Source of the DNA: Chitinophaga ginsengisoli
Lineage (GTDB): Bacteria > Bacteroidota > Bacteroidia > Chitinophagales > Chitinophagaceae
Direction of reading: 5' to 3'
NCBI RefSeq assembly: GCF_003014595.1
Contig: NZ_PYGK01000007.1
Span: 62,001-126,000, forward strand
Length of the DNA stretch: 64,000 bases
Shown: positions 35,094-42,968 of the stretch, one piece after another
Position numbering within the stretch: the stretch's first letter is position 1
Layout of the letters: each line of letters opens with the position of its first letter
Notes under the pieces: model-generated
Told to the model about the DNA's origin: nothing
Database searches by the model: none
The model's input: only the letters and a program-made list of their open reading frames with translations
Made by a program: the position numbers and the translations under genes

Positions 35094-35534
35094 CTAACTG
35101 TTTAATGGCCTTGCCTCTATAATCAGGAAGTGACCGGTACGTTCTTTTATTAACCATTTTCCATTTTGAAAAACATATTTGTCATCATATTTGACGCTAT
35201 AGTCTGTAATAATATCCTTCCCTTCAGACGCTCTTATCATTTTGAGCTGAGAAAAAGAAATACCTGTCGCTGTATCGCCATCTATTTTTACAGTATGCTG
35301 TCCATTCATTGTAAAATAAGTTTTTACCAGGGAAGCATGTCCATTAAATTCTTTTTCCAGGTTTTCTGTTCCTGAAATATTGGCTACTAAAGAATTGTTC
35401 ATATAAACCTTATACACAGCATCCGGTGTAAATATGCCCATTTGTTCCGAAATTTTCTTTTCATCGCCTAAAGATGCATAAGCGTCTATTAAATTCCTTA
35501 GTTCTTCTTTGGTTCTTAAGATTTCCAATGTCAT
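35094..35534 (-). CDS. SnoaL/NTF2-like protein
   Basis: The 146-residue protein fits the NTF2-like cone fold: an N-terminal helix pair (EELRNLIDAYASLGDEKKISEQMGIF), TPDAVYKVYMNN and a C-terminal curved sheet (YSVKYDDKYVFQNGKWLIKERTGHFLI). Such proteins can be small isomerases, hydratases or ligand-binding subunits. It has no signal peptide. It is divergent from the HxlR regulator across a 304-bp gap and lies upstream of the SDR, with which it is likely co-regulated. Confidence 0.75.
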   Translation of the reverse strand: MTLEILRTKEELRNLIDAYASLGDEKKISEQMGIFTPDAVYKVYMNNSLVANISGTENLEKEFNGHASLVKTYFTMNGQHTVKIDGDTATGISFSQLKMIRASEGKDIITDYSVKYDDKYVFQNGKWLIKERTGHFLIIEARPLNS

Positions 35535-35798
35535 GATTTTTTATTTAATATTTAAGAAATTATTATGGTTTAAAGTAGGTCGTCAATTGCTGACCATCGG
35601 TGCCTTATGCAGATAAGTTTTGTCGTAACCTTGTGCTCACTATGCAAAGCCTTCCCCTATCGGAAGAAGCCCTGCCGAGCCTGTTCCGCCAAATGTTGTA
35701 CTATTCATTTTGTACTGGATGATGTTTGTAGAGAAGCTAAATATATTTCCTTTCTCAGGGGCAATATTAGCCTATATTTGATTACAATTTATTAGCTG

Positions 35799-35812
35799 TT
35801 ACCTAAAGGTTA
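35799..35812. promoter_or_regulatory. Candidate operator before the HxlR-type gene
   Basis: TTACCTAAAGGTTA is a palindrome with one mismatch, 27 bp before the HxlR-type ATG and close behind a TATATTTG element at 35773-35780. Autoregulation by the HxlR protein is the simple guess. The rest of the 304-bp gap (35535-35798) holds no gene that I can support. Confidence 0.35.
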
Positions 35813-35838
35813 GCGACTAACTTTTTAAAATTGAGGTC

Positions 35839-36237
35839 ATGAAGGAAGGAAAAGCAACGCAACAGGCAAACAAAGAGTTTACAGAGGAATGTGAAGTTTT
35901 AATAGGAGCAGTAGGCGATGCGTTATATGCTATCGGGGGTAAATGGAAGCTGATGATTATTATTGCCATTGCACGAGGTAACAATAGATTTACTGAATTG
36001 CAAAGACGAGTGAAAGGGATTTCAGCAAGAGTACTCTCTAGTGAACTGAAAGAAATGGAGCTCAATGGTTTCATTGTAAAAAAAGTGTCGGTAGGCTATC
36101 CGGTACTTATTGAGTATGAACTTACACCCTATAGCCATACCCTCGAAAAGGTTGTCGCAGCACTAACTGAATGGGGACTTCAACATCGGCAGAAAATAAA
36201 AGATGAACTATCTTCAGCGGGGGGCTCTCCATCTTAA
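35839..36237 (+). CDS. HxlR-family transcriptional regulator
   Basis: The 132-residue protein has the compact winged helix of HxlR/MarR-like regulators: ALYAIGGKWKLMIIIAIARGNNRFTELQRRVKGISARVLSSELKEMELNGFI is the family core, here at about residues 32-83, followed by the wing VSVGYPVLIEYELTPYS. The usual Cys near the N-terminus is present (EECEVLIG at about 14-21), which in HypR/QorR-type members senses electrophiles or thiol stress. It is divergent from the SnoaL-like and SDR genes, which are the likely targets. Confidence 0.9.
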   Translation: MKEGKATQQANKEFTEECEVLIGAVGDALYAIGGKWKLMIIIAIARGNNRFTELQRRVKGISARVLSSELKEMELNGFIVKKVSVGYPVLIEYELTPYSHTLEKVVAALTEWGLQHRQKIKDELSSAGGSPS

Positions 36238-36276
36238 AGTAAATTGAAGCAGATAATAGATGATTAGACTGTAAGA

Positions 36277-36750
36277 TCAGCAGATAAAAGCGGGATACTC
36301 ATGCATTGTGAATATATTGTGTGGTGCTTGGTAAAGATGTATTAATACTGCTTTAGATGATTTGAGAGATAGCTTTTCAATAGTTATTCCCTTCGTAGTC
36401 ACGTCGACATGGACCTTTTCTCTGCAATTGAAATAGGCAACTTTAAGCCATAAACCGCTAAGCACTATTTTAGGTACTTTTTTATACCCTTTTTCTCTTT
36501 GAACATAAGCATTTGATGCCGCTGCCGGGGGTAAATAAAGTTCTTTTCCTGTTGGTCGGTAACGCGTAAAAAAAGCTTCAATATTGTCAGTATAAATTTT
36601 TATTTCGGTTAAGTTATCTTTTTTTAAGTTTGAGTAGTTGAATTCCGATAACTTCTTTACGAATGAAGTTATTGAAGAGAAGAAGTCAGCGTCACGCTTA
36701 ACTGCTTCCCACAATGCCTCCGATAAAATCTGCAACTCCTTAATTAACAT
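36277..36750 (-). CDS. Hypothetical protein of the accessory island
   Basis: The 157-residue protein has no signal peptide or membrane segment. The N-terminal 60 residues look helical (ELQILSEALWEAVKRDADFFSSITSF), the middle has a Pro/Ala-rich turn (PPAAASNAY near 84) and the C-terminal half is strand-rich (KIVLSGLWLKVAYF, KVHVDVTTKGITIEKLSL), a plan seen in small DNA-binding or toxin-like proteins; I recognise no family. It is converging with the HxlR gene, 40 bp apart, and AT-rich like the next 3 kb, which suggests it belongs to the inserted segment. Confidence 0.55.
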   Translation of the reverse strand: MLIKELQILSEALWEAVKRDADFFSSITSFVKKLSEFNYSNLKKDNLTEIKIYTDNIEAFFTRYRPTGKELYLPPAAASNAYVQREKGYKKVPKIVLSGLWLKVAYFNCREKVHVDVTTKGITIEKLSLKSSKAVLIHLYQAPHNIFTMHEYPAFIC

Positions 36751-37014
36751 TGATCCTTTTTTAAAATTTCTAAATTTAATAGCTAACGTAAATATATATA
36801 TTTAAACTTACAGTGATTGTTCAATAGATACTAGGATATAGGAATTTATAGAGCAGGCAAATAAATTGTCAATTTTAATAAAATTAAAATCATTTTTAAT
36901 TTATACCCCTGTCACCCCCAAAAAAAAATTATCAAAACAATCATCTCCGAATCACCTAAACCCTTAAATTCGCGTCATTATCAATCACGTATAAACTAAA
37001 TAAAACTAAAAATT

Positions 37015-37167
37015 ATGAAAAATCTATCGCTTCTACTAGCACTACGACTACCGGTCCTACCACTACTACTACGTCTACAATCATCACGCGGACAAGTATC
37101 TCATCGTTCACCAAAACCGGTAAATGCAAATGAAAAGCTCAGTCAATTATATCCGCCATCTGAATGA
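37015..37167 (+). CDS. Short leader-like ORF with ten CTA leucine codons
   Basis: The 50-codon ORF starts ATG AAA AAT and carries ten CTA codons among its first 20 codons (one further Leu is CTT). CTA is a rare leucine codon by the usage seen in neighbouring genes, where CTG prevails. It overlaps the start of the DnaD-like gene (37124) by 44 nt in another frame, so ribosome movement through it could decide access to that start, as in a translational attenuator. The DNA itself is a degenerate CTA/ACT triplet tract, so it may alternatively be non-coding low-complexity sequence. No homolog is claimed. Confidence 0.35.
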   Translation: MKNLSLLLALRLPVLPLLLRLQSSRGQVSHRSPKPVNANEKLSQLYPPSE

Positions 37168-37861
37168 TTTCTATAGCTCACACGAGAGCGATCGCCTTCA
37201 TGCGAATCATATCAGTCTCTATCATGCGTTATTTAGGATCTGGAACAAACACGAATTCGAAAACCCTATCCAGATCAGAAAAGAAGAAGTCTTGCGATTG
37301 TGCGGGATCGGCTCCAAAACTACCTACACCAAGTGCCTCAGGGATTTACACGATTTAAATTACATCATCTACAGGCCTTCGAAAACCCCCTTTACCCCAA
37401 GCGCTGTTACCATGTTGCCCCTGGCGAGAAATGGGACACATAACCCCGACCAAAATTGTTCCTCTACATATACCGAAATCAGTCCACATACAGATGGCAA
37501 TTCTGCCTCCTATAATGACCCAATTCTGGGCCACTATATAATTAAACAATTAAACAGTAATAAAACAGGGAGTCAAACAGGGGACACAGCACCCAAAAAA
37601 ATTATTCCAGATATAGAAGAAGCAATTGCATTTTTTGTTGCCGCCGGACAACCCCGTACCGAGGCAATCAAGTTCTTCTACCACAACCAGGCTATAGGCT
37701 GGTTGATGGGTGGTAATCCAATTCTCGATTGGAAAGCAGCCGCTAACAAATGGATAGAAAATACTCCCTCAATAAATCTCGTTAAAAATGCGAAACTATC
37801 AATCAGCACAGAACAACAATCCACAAACTCAGCAACCAAAGATTACAGTCAGCCATTATGA
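37124..37861 (+). CDS. DnaD-like / plasmid-type replication protein, probable
   Basis: The 245-residue protein has an N-terminal winged-helix-like region (residues 10-85) with SLYHALFRIWNKHEFENPIQIRKEEVLRLCGIGSKTTYTKCLRDLHDLNYIIY, the typical start of Bacteroidota mobile-element replication or regulatory proteins. A polar Asn/Ser/Thr-rich linker (about 100-150) leads to a helical domain (EEAIAFFVAAGQPRTEAIKFFYHNQAIGWLMGG) that resembles a DnaD C-terminal helper domain. It overlaps the following ATPase gene by 74 nt, so the two are coupled. The likely role is helicase loading or origin binding on an integrated element. An alternative start is the ATG at 37130. Confidence 0.65.
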   Translation: MQMKSSVNYIRHLNDFYSSHESDRLHANHISLYHALFRIWNKHEFENPIQIRKEEVLRLCGIGSKTTYTKCLRDLHDLNYIIYRPSKTPFTPSAVTMLPLARNGTHNPDQNCSSTYTEISPHTDGNSASYNDPILGHYIIKQLNSNKTGSQTGDTAPKKIIPDIEEAIAFFVAAGQPRTEAIKFFYHNQAIGWLMGGNPILDWKAAANKWIENTPSINLVKNAKLSISTEQQSTNSATKDYSQPL

Positions 37862-38462
37862 TTACTACGATATGATCAAACATGTAGCTGCAAAAGGAAG
37901 AGAATACTATGGCAGCAGGTTTGAGGTTGATGATATTGACAGGCCGGTGATCACTAAGTTATTGGCGTATTTCCTGCGTGATGATGATGTCGCTGCAGCA
38001 GAAGGGCTGGATCTGAATAAAGGACTTTTACTTACTGGCCCCATTGGTTGCGGTAAAACCTCCCTGATCAGAATTCTGAGACTGCTAGCTTTACCAGCTT
38101 ACAAGCCGGTCATTAAATCCTGTCGGGAGGTCTGCTTCGAATATGGCAATTTCGGATTTGAAATCCTACAGAAATATAGCAATAGGTCCTTTGAGCCTAG
38201 TACCTCAACGCCACGTGCTTATTGCTTTGACGACCTCGGCATGGAATCGTTGATCAATTATTGGGGAAATAACTTCAACGTCATGGCAGAAGTATTACTG
38301 TCCCGGTATGATCTGATGGTGAATTGCAGGATGCTCACATATGCTACTACAAACAAGAACGCTGAAGAATTGGAAGCGATATATGGCCCGCAGGTGAGAA
38401 GCCGTATGCGTGCAATGTTTAATCTCATCGCATTTCATCCGGAATCACGGGATAAGAGATAG
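37788..38462 (+). CDS. DnaC-like AAA+ ATPase
   Basis: The 224-residue protein has Walker A GPIGCGKT at residues 84-91, Walker B CFDD at 146-149, sensor-1 TYATTNKN near 186 and the Arg-rich RSRMRAMFN near 207, the set of a DnaC/IstB-type helicase loader. Its first 30 residues are Gln/Asn-rich and overlap the upstream gene in another frame. Paired with the DnaD-like protein it forms a replication-loading module of a mobile element. No relaxase, integrase or helicase is near, so the element is incomplete or reduced. A terminator follows at 38502. Confidence 0.8.
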   Translation: MRNYQSAQNNNPQTQQPKITVSHYDYYDMIKHVAAKGREYYGSRFEVDDIDRPVITKLLAYFLRDDDVAAAEGLDLNKGLLLTGPIGCGKTSLIRILRLLALPAYKPVIKSCREVCFEYGNFGFEILQKYSNRSFEPSTSTPRAYCFDDLGMESLINYWGNNFNVMAEVLLSRYDLMVNCRMLTYATTNKNAEELEAIYGPQVRSRMRAMFNLIAFHPESRDKR

Positions 38463-38501
38463 TGATTTTAAATTTGTTTTTTTGATTTGGAAATTAAGGA
38501 G

Positions 38502-38525
38502 GCCCGGTATTTTGCCGGGCTTTTT
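38502..38525 (+). terminator. Terminator of the DnaD/DnaC-like pair
   Basis: GCCCGG and CCGGGC form a 6-bp GC stem followed by five T, 40 bp behind the ATPase stop. Confidence 0.75.
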
Positions 38526-38714
38526 ATTACACAAGAACACCACTTGCAGGAGCTCTTACAACACGAATACTCGCAGGTGGTAACAGATTACGAGATGGGA
38601 TCCTCATGGAAAATTTTCCCGCACTGGTCAACAGGATGCCTTTATCCCACCTGGCGCCTTATATGTAGGTTGTAAGTTGTTTAATATGATTCTTCTCCGG
38701 TTGAGATATCATAC

Positions 38715-38834
38715 AGATTCGTTTGAGATAGCTTAATCCTCCCTTAATCTTCCCTTTAAAAGGGAGGATTAAGGGAGGATTAAGCTATCTCAAACGAATC
38801 TCAGGCGAATCTCAAACGAATCTCAGACGAGTCA
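38715..38834. repeat. 43-bp-arm hairpin with a tail of direct repeats
   Basis: Positions 38715-38757 pair with 38759-38801 with a single mismatch (a G:T in RNA), leaving a loop of about one base. The arms contain AGGGAGGATTA twice in tandem. The right arm runs into four 11-bp direct repeats of the type CTCAAACGAAT, CTCAGGCGAAT, CTCAAACGAAT, CTCAGACGAGT to 38833. There is no ORF in it. It could be a MITE-like element, an attachment or resolution site, or a protein-binding array. Confidence 0.85.
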
Positions 38835-38848
38835 ACATCCCAGGTGTT

Positions 38849-39052
38849 TCAGTATAGTCCTTCTTTGAAGATATTGTATAAACCCGCTAGCAGCACAAGG
38901 ACAGCCTGGTAAAGGGATGTGAAAGGCATGGTCATGTAGACCAATTTTGGCCCGTGTAAGCACATCACAAGACCAAAAATGAACCATGTAATATGAACAA
39001 CTCTTCTTTTTCTGTGGATATTACGACGCGTTTTTTTATCTCTCTTATCAAT
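38849..39052 (-). other. Open stretch resembling a small membrane protein without a start codon
   Basis: The minus-strand frame ending at 38849 reads about 67 residues, a basic N-terminus (KRDKKTRRNIHRKRR) and two hydrophobic segments (VVHITWFIFGLVMCLHG and FTSLYQAVLVLLAGLY). No ATG, GTG or TTG lies at a suitable place upstream, because a stop occurs just before it. It may be a remnant or use an unusual start. The rest of 38463-39137 holds the hairpin and nothing else that I recognise. Confidence 0.25.
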
Positions 39053-39137
39053 GCCTTATCTAACTTTGAAACTGTTAACACAACTGAATTCGCCGGCGTA
39101 AAGAAGTAATTGTTGATCACAAAAAAAATAAAAAACA

Positions 39138-39794
39138 ATGTCTAAAATAAAAGAAGCAAAATCATTTTGGGAGTGGTTTATGTCTAACGAGGATGTCTAC
39201 CTGAATTTCCGCAATGCAGAACAAGATGAAAAGGAGAAATTGTTGGATGGGTTATTCGCCGAGTTACAGAACTACTCTAAAGAATTGGGGTTTTTATTGA
39301 ACTTCAAACGCGGGCCCCGCCCGCAACTGACAATAACTGCAAAAGGAAATGCAGACTTGTTGGAGGACGTGATGTTCCTTACACACCACGCGCCTTTAAC
39401 AGATAACTGGAACTTTATCAATTTTATATCTCAAACGGAGGTGCCCTATGGATTCTCTTATCAGGGCGTGTTATTGCATCCTGACAATATTTACTTTACA
39501 GCAAGGCGGAACAACAAACGTTACGGCTTATTGGATCTCTGTTTGTATATAAAAGCATCTAAAAAAACAATGCAGTCGGAAGACCTCTATGATGCAGCAA
39601 ATCTTTTGTTGTTACATCTCCTGGGAGAGACAAACTTCGCTGCGTGTATAGGCACTTTTTCTGTCCGTGATATGCCGGTCGGCCCCATAATAAATCGTCT
39701 CCAGAAGTTGCGGGAGCTGCCGGAATTTGTATCTGTGCGTAATGTCATAAAGAAATTAGTTCCGGCAATGGAAAATCAAGGAATTGTAGTTTGA
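39138..39794 (+). CDS. Hypothetical cytoplasmic protein
   Basis: The 218-residue protein begins MSKIKEAKSFWEWFMSNEDVYLNF, lacks a signal peptide and membrane segments, and has a helical first third followed by a mixed part with GPRPQLTITAKGNADLLEDVMFLT and FSYQGVLLHPDNIYFTARRNNKRYGLLDLCLYI. This pattern recalls small proteins linked to type VI or contact-dependent systems (DUF695-like or immunity-type folds), but I cannot assign a family. A strong terminator follows at 39857, so it is transcribed alone. It closes the low-GC segment that starts near 36.2 kb. Confidence 0.6.
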   Translation: MSKIKEAKSFWEWFMSNEDVYLNFRNAEQDEKEKLLDGLFAELQNYSKELGFLLNFKRGPRPQLTITAKGNADLLEDVMFLTHHAPLTDNWNFINFISQTEVPYGFSYQGVLLHPDNIYFTARRNNKRYGLLDLCLYIKASKKTMQSEDLYDAANLLLLHLLGETNFAACIGTFSVRDMPVGPIINRLQKLRELPEFVSVRNVIKKLVPAMENQGIVV

Positions 39795-39856
39795 GAAGGG
39801 CGATAACTATGCCAACATAATTTAGAGCAGAGGGTTTAATAGTTCATGTTACAACA

Positions 39857-39886
39857 GCGCCCCGGTATCCACCGGGGCGCTTCTTT
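39857..39886. terminator. GC-rich terminator
   Basis: GCGCCCCGGT and ACCGGGGCGC form a 10-bp stem with a 4-base loop and a TTCTTT tail, between convergent genes. Confidence 0.8.
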
Positions 39887-39902
39887 ATACTAACAATTAC
39901 AA

Positions 39903-41003
39903 CTACAACAATTCCATTAATGCTTCTTTCGAAAATCCTTTCAGCTCCTCAGTCCTTCCTTCCTTAATCTTCTTCACCCAGTTCGGATCCGCAAGAATAG
40001 GTCTTCCCACCGCTACTAAATCAAAATCTCCCCGGTCAAACCTGCGTATCAGTTCCTCCAATGAACTTGGCTCAGAACTCTCACCTTTAAACGCAGCAAG
40101 AAACTCTCCGCTCAATCCCACAGAACCAACAGTAATAGTGGCCTTACCAGTGAGTTTCTTCGCCCATCCGGCAAAGTTCAGATCAGATCCTTCAAATTCT
40201 GGCTCCCAGAAACGGCGCTGTGAACAATGGAAGATGTCCACGCCCGCATCTGCCATTGGCTGTAGCCAGGATTCCATTTCTGCCGGAGTAGCAGCCATTT
40301 TGCTATCGTAAGCATAAGGTTTCCACTGCGATAAACGGATGATGATAGCAAAATCATCTCCCACACGCCTCCGTACTTCTTTAATCACTTCTACCGCAAA
40401 TCTCGTCCGCGCTGCCAGTGTCTTACCGCCATAAGCATCTGTACGCAGATTGGTATTTTCAGAGAAGAACTGGTCAATCAGGTAGTTATGCGCACCATGT
40501 ATCTCAACACAGTCAAACCCCAGACTTTTAGCATCCGCAGCCGCATCGCCAAATGCCTTGATCGTATCTGCAATACTCTTTTCAGACATCGCGATACCAT
40601 TTGTATTGTCAGGCCTGTTAATACCCGAAGGACCCTCAAAAGGAGTGAGGGGCAGCCAGCCGGAATGGTGATTGTCCATTACACCCTGGTGCCATATCTG
40701 CGGCCCCATGCTACCACCGGCAGCATGCACCCCATTAATGACCTGCTGCCAGCCTTGCAGGGCACTCTCCCCATGAAAACGGGGAATGTTAGGATCAGCA
40801 GAAGATGCCGGACGGTTGATCACCGTACCCTCCGAAAGGATCAATCCTACCTCACCCTCCGCACGACGGCGGTAGTAGGCGGCCACATTATCTCCAGGAA
40901 CGCCATTTGGGGAAAATGACCTCGTCATAGGAGCCATTACAATCCTGTTCTTTATATTCAGCGACTTCAGGCTGAACGGCTTAAATAAGCTCAGATTACT
41001 CAT
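39903..41003 (-). CDS. NADH:flavin oxidoreductase, old yellow enzyme family
   Basis: The product (366 residues from the ATG at 41003) is a TIM-barrel OYE protein: LKSLNIKNRIVMAPMTRSF near residue 10-28, GLILSEGTVINRPA near 50, HGAHNYLIDQFFS near 166 with the substrate-binding His/Asn type pair, RFAVEVIKEVRRRVG near 196 and the phosphate loop VGSVGLS and VAVGRPILADPNW near 288-335. It reduces activated C=C bonds (enones, nitro compounds) with NAD(P)H. A 28-residue extension to 41087 opens at a TTG and is rejected. The gene stands alone. Confidence 0.88.
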   Translation of the reverse strand: MSNLSLFKPFSLKSLNIKNRIVMAPMTRSFSPNGVPGDNVAAYYRRRAEGEVGLILSEGTVINRPASSADPNIPRFHGESALQGWQQVINGVHAAGGSMGPQIWHQGVMDNHHSGWLPLTPFEGPSGINRPDNTNGIAMSEKSIADTIKAFGDAAADAKSLGFDCVEIHGAHNYLIDQFFSENTNLRTDAYGGKTLAARTRFAVEVIKEVRRRVGDDFAIIIRLSQWKPYAYDSKMAATPAEMESWLQPMADAGVDIFHCSQRRFWEPEFEGSDLNFAGWAKKLTGKATITVGSVGLSGEFLAAFKGESSEPSSLEELIRRFDRGDFDLVAVGRPILADPNWVKKIKEGRTEELKGFSKEALMELL

Positions 41004-41271
41004 TCTATTTACGTTTGTGTGTATGTCAACCCAATAGGGGATAAAAGAATTTCCAGGCAAATATATCGGAGATTTCCGAAATGCCAATTATGTTTTACCC
41101 ATAAATGACACTTAACCCCAATCCGACCGATTTGATTTCTGCCGAAAATGTCGTAGTTTGCTAAAGAGAGGATACTGAAAATGCCCCCAATATTTTAAGA
41201 TAGTGAACAGTATATTTTTTGAATAGAACAGCATCCTTTCTACGAAAGTTAGTACCCCAAAAATTACTTCC

Positions 41272-41433
41272 ATGAATATTTCCTCCTCTTCACCTTTGAA
41301 GATGCGTTATAACGACGCCGGAAAAACAATTGTTGAAAACATACCACTACCCGCAGCGCCCGTTCGCATTGGGGTGCATGCATTCACAATCTCTAATCGT
41401 ACGATCCGGTTTATCCCCGGCTGCCGCGCATAG
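41272..41433 (+). CDS. Possible small protein, 53 residues
   Basis: An ATG-started ORF gives MNISSSSPLKMRYNDAGK, then VENIPLPAAPVRIGVHAFTISNRTIRFIPG, without signal peptide, membrane segment or known motif. It lies in the 612-bp gap between the OYE gene and the peptidase gene. Codon content is not decisive. The remaining parts of that gap (41004-41271 and 41434-41615) contain nothing I recognise besides the presumed peptidase promoter. Confidence 0.25.
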   Translation: MNISSSSPLKMRYNDAGKTIVENIPLPAAPVRIGVHAFTISNRTIRFIPGCRA

Positions 41434-41615
41434 AATTCCGGGTTTATTATTCCGGATTTATACCTGGACCCCACGTTTATAACCCGGTATATATCCTCCG
41501 GTATGTAAAAAGGTATACGTCTCACAGAATTTTAATACGAGTTTAACAACACATTCACCACACACACTTGCAACACAATCAACGAATACCGATCTTTAGA
41601 CAAAATCAATAAAGT

Positions 41616-42701
41616 ATGAAATCGAGAGAACAACTGCAACGGGAAAACGAAATAATCCAGGACATGCTGAAAAGCGGGGTAGAAGACCTATTGCTCAAAA
41701 TTCCCGGTGTACGTCACGTCAGCATTGGATTAAAAGAAGTAAACGGACATATCACAGACACCCTATGTATCAGGATTTACGTCGTGGAGAAAAAGGACAA
41801 CAGCCAGTTACCTTCCCATGAAGTGCTGCCCTCAGAGATCAATGGCATCCCTACTGATGTAAATGTCATTCCCAACTTTAGAGCCTCTATGGATGAAAAT
41901 CTCTATCGCCCTCTCCGCGGAGGTATTCAAATAACGAATCGCATCGTCGTCCAGGACCCGGAGAACTTCGGTAATGAAATCGCCCATGGTACCCTGGGTT
42001 GCCTGGCTACAGATAACGAAACCGGCAAAACCGTACTGTTAAGCAACTGGCATGTACTGATGGCCAACAACGCAAAAGTGGGCGACAGAATATACCAGCC
42101 AGCTCCCGCGGTACCCGACCTGAACTTCTCGGAATTACCTTACCATCCAAAAGATAACGTCAATGCAGTGGGCACGATCGTGAAAGCTACCATCAGCAGC
42201 AAAATAGATGCAGGTATCGCAGTCATTGATTATCCCCGCATCAACGGCGACGCCCAGCATATCAACGAAATCAACGGACTTTGCCTGAACGGCATACCTG
42301 AGCAAAATGTAATCGTCGGACAGGCCACCGCCATCGCCGGACAAACAGTCTTCAAGGTAGGAGAGGTCTCCGGTCGCACAGAAGGCAGGATAGTAGATAT
42401 CAATTATCCCGTAACAACCTTCCCGATTGAAGGTGTCAACCGCACCTTTACCGGCCAGATCGCCATTCAGCCCCTCAGCAAAGACATGCACTTCTCTGAA
42501 AAAGGCGACTCCGGTTCCGTCATCATCGACATCCACAACAACATCATCGGACTCCTCTTCGCCAGCAACGGTAACGCAAGACCCCAGATCACCCTTGCCA
42601 ACCACATTGCCGACGTCGTTGAAGCCATGAACATCAGCATCAATTTCTCTCCCTCCCAATCCGTCGTTGTATCTCCAAGTGAACAGAAACAGGAACTATA
42701 G
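41616..42701 (+). CDS. Nal1-like trypsin-fold serine peptidase, cytoplasmic
   Basis: The 361-residue protein has no signal peptide. Residues 20-95 form a small alpha/beta domain (GVEDLLLKIPGVRHVSIGLKEVNG, LCIRIYVVEKK) and are followed by a chymotrypsin-like fold with a plausible triad: His146 in LLSNWHVLMA, Asp198 in SSKIDAGIAVID and Ser299 in SEKGDSGSVIID. GTLGCLATDNETGKTVLLSNWHV is the mark of the NARROW LEAF 1-like group. Substrates of bacterial members are not known. The short C-terminal tail after about 345 is Ser/Gln-rich. The gene is isolated and its 3' flank is a purine-rich repeat tract. Confidence 0.75.
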   Translation: MKSREQLQRENEIIQDMLKSGVEDLLLKIPGVRHVSIGLKEVNGHITDTLCIRIYVVEKKDNSQLPSHEVLPSEINGIPTDVNVIPNFRASMDENLYRPLRGGIQITNRIVVQDPENFGNEIAHGTLGCLATDNETGKTVLLSNWHVLMANNAKVGDRIYQPAPAVPDLNFSELPYHPKDNVNAVGTIVKATISSKIDAGIAVIDYPRINGDAQHINEINGLCLNGIPEQNVIVGQATAIAGQTVFKVGEVSGRTEGRIVDINYPVTTFPIEGVNRTFTGQIAIQPLSKDMHFSEKGDSGSVIIDIHNNIIGLLFASNGNARPQITLANHIADVVEAMNISINFSPSQSVVVSPSEQKQEL

Positions 42702-42714
42702 CGGGCAGTCACTA

Positions 42715-42968
42715 ATGGATAGAATGGCATAACAGAATGAAACAATATGAATATAATGGAATAATGAATGAAACAATGAAACAATGGAATCATGGAACAG
42801 CATAGTGGAATAAAACAATAAAATGGAATAATAGAATATAACGAAAAGTTTGGTCCATATCAAAAGATCAGATGGAATCAAATGGAACCAGACGGAGACG
42901 GGATCAAAAAGAATCAATTAGAAATAGAAACAGAAATAGAAATAGATATAGATATAGATATAGATATA
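42715..42968. repeat. Purine-rich low-complexity tract ending in a hexamer microsatellite
   Basis: From 42715 the plus strand is dominated by imperfect repeats of AATGGAATAATGAA type, very poor in C. At 42921-42968 it becomes a regular hexamer array: GAAATA, GAAACA, GAAATA, GAAATA, then GATATA four times. ORFs across it encode only RN and RY dipeptide repeats and are not genes. The remaining gap to 43304 holds a direct repeat of ACGCTTGACA (43113 and 43151) and two AACAAAACATCA words, but no gene. Confidence 0.75.

Noticed and set aside
35587..35700. Minus-strand open stretch reading GKALHSEHKVTTKLICIRHRW
   Set aside because: It recalls protein-coding remnants of conjugative elements, but it is interrupted by a stop and has no start; too weak to call.
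38487..38675. Plus-strand ORF of 62 codons
   Set aside because: It starts inside the terminator of the ATPase gene and has no protein-like pattern.
38788..38834. Short direct repeats that could suggest a CRISPR array
   Set aside because: Units are 11 bp with no spacers and no cas genes are near.
41307..41525. Minus-strand ORF of 72 codons
   Set aside because: It overlaps the small plus-strand ORF and the promoter region of the peptidase gene, and shows no motif or signal; neither is well supported.
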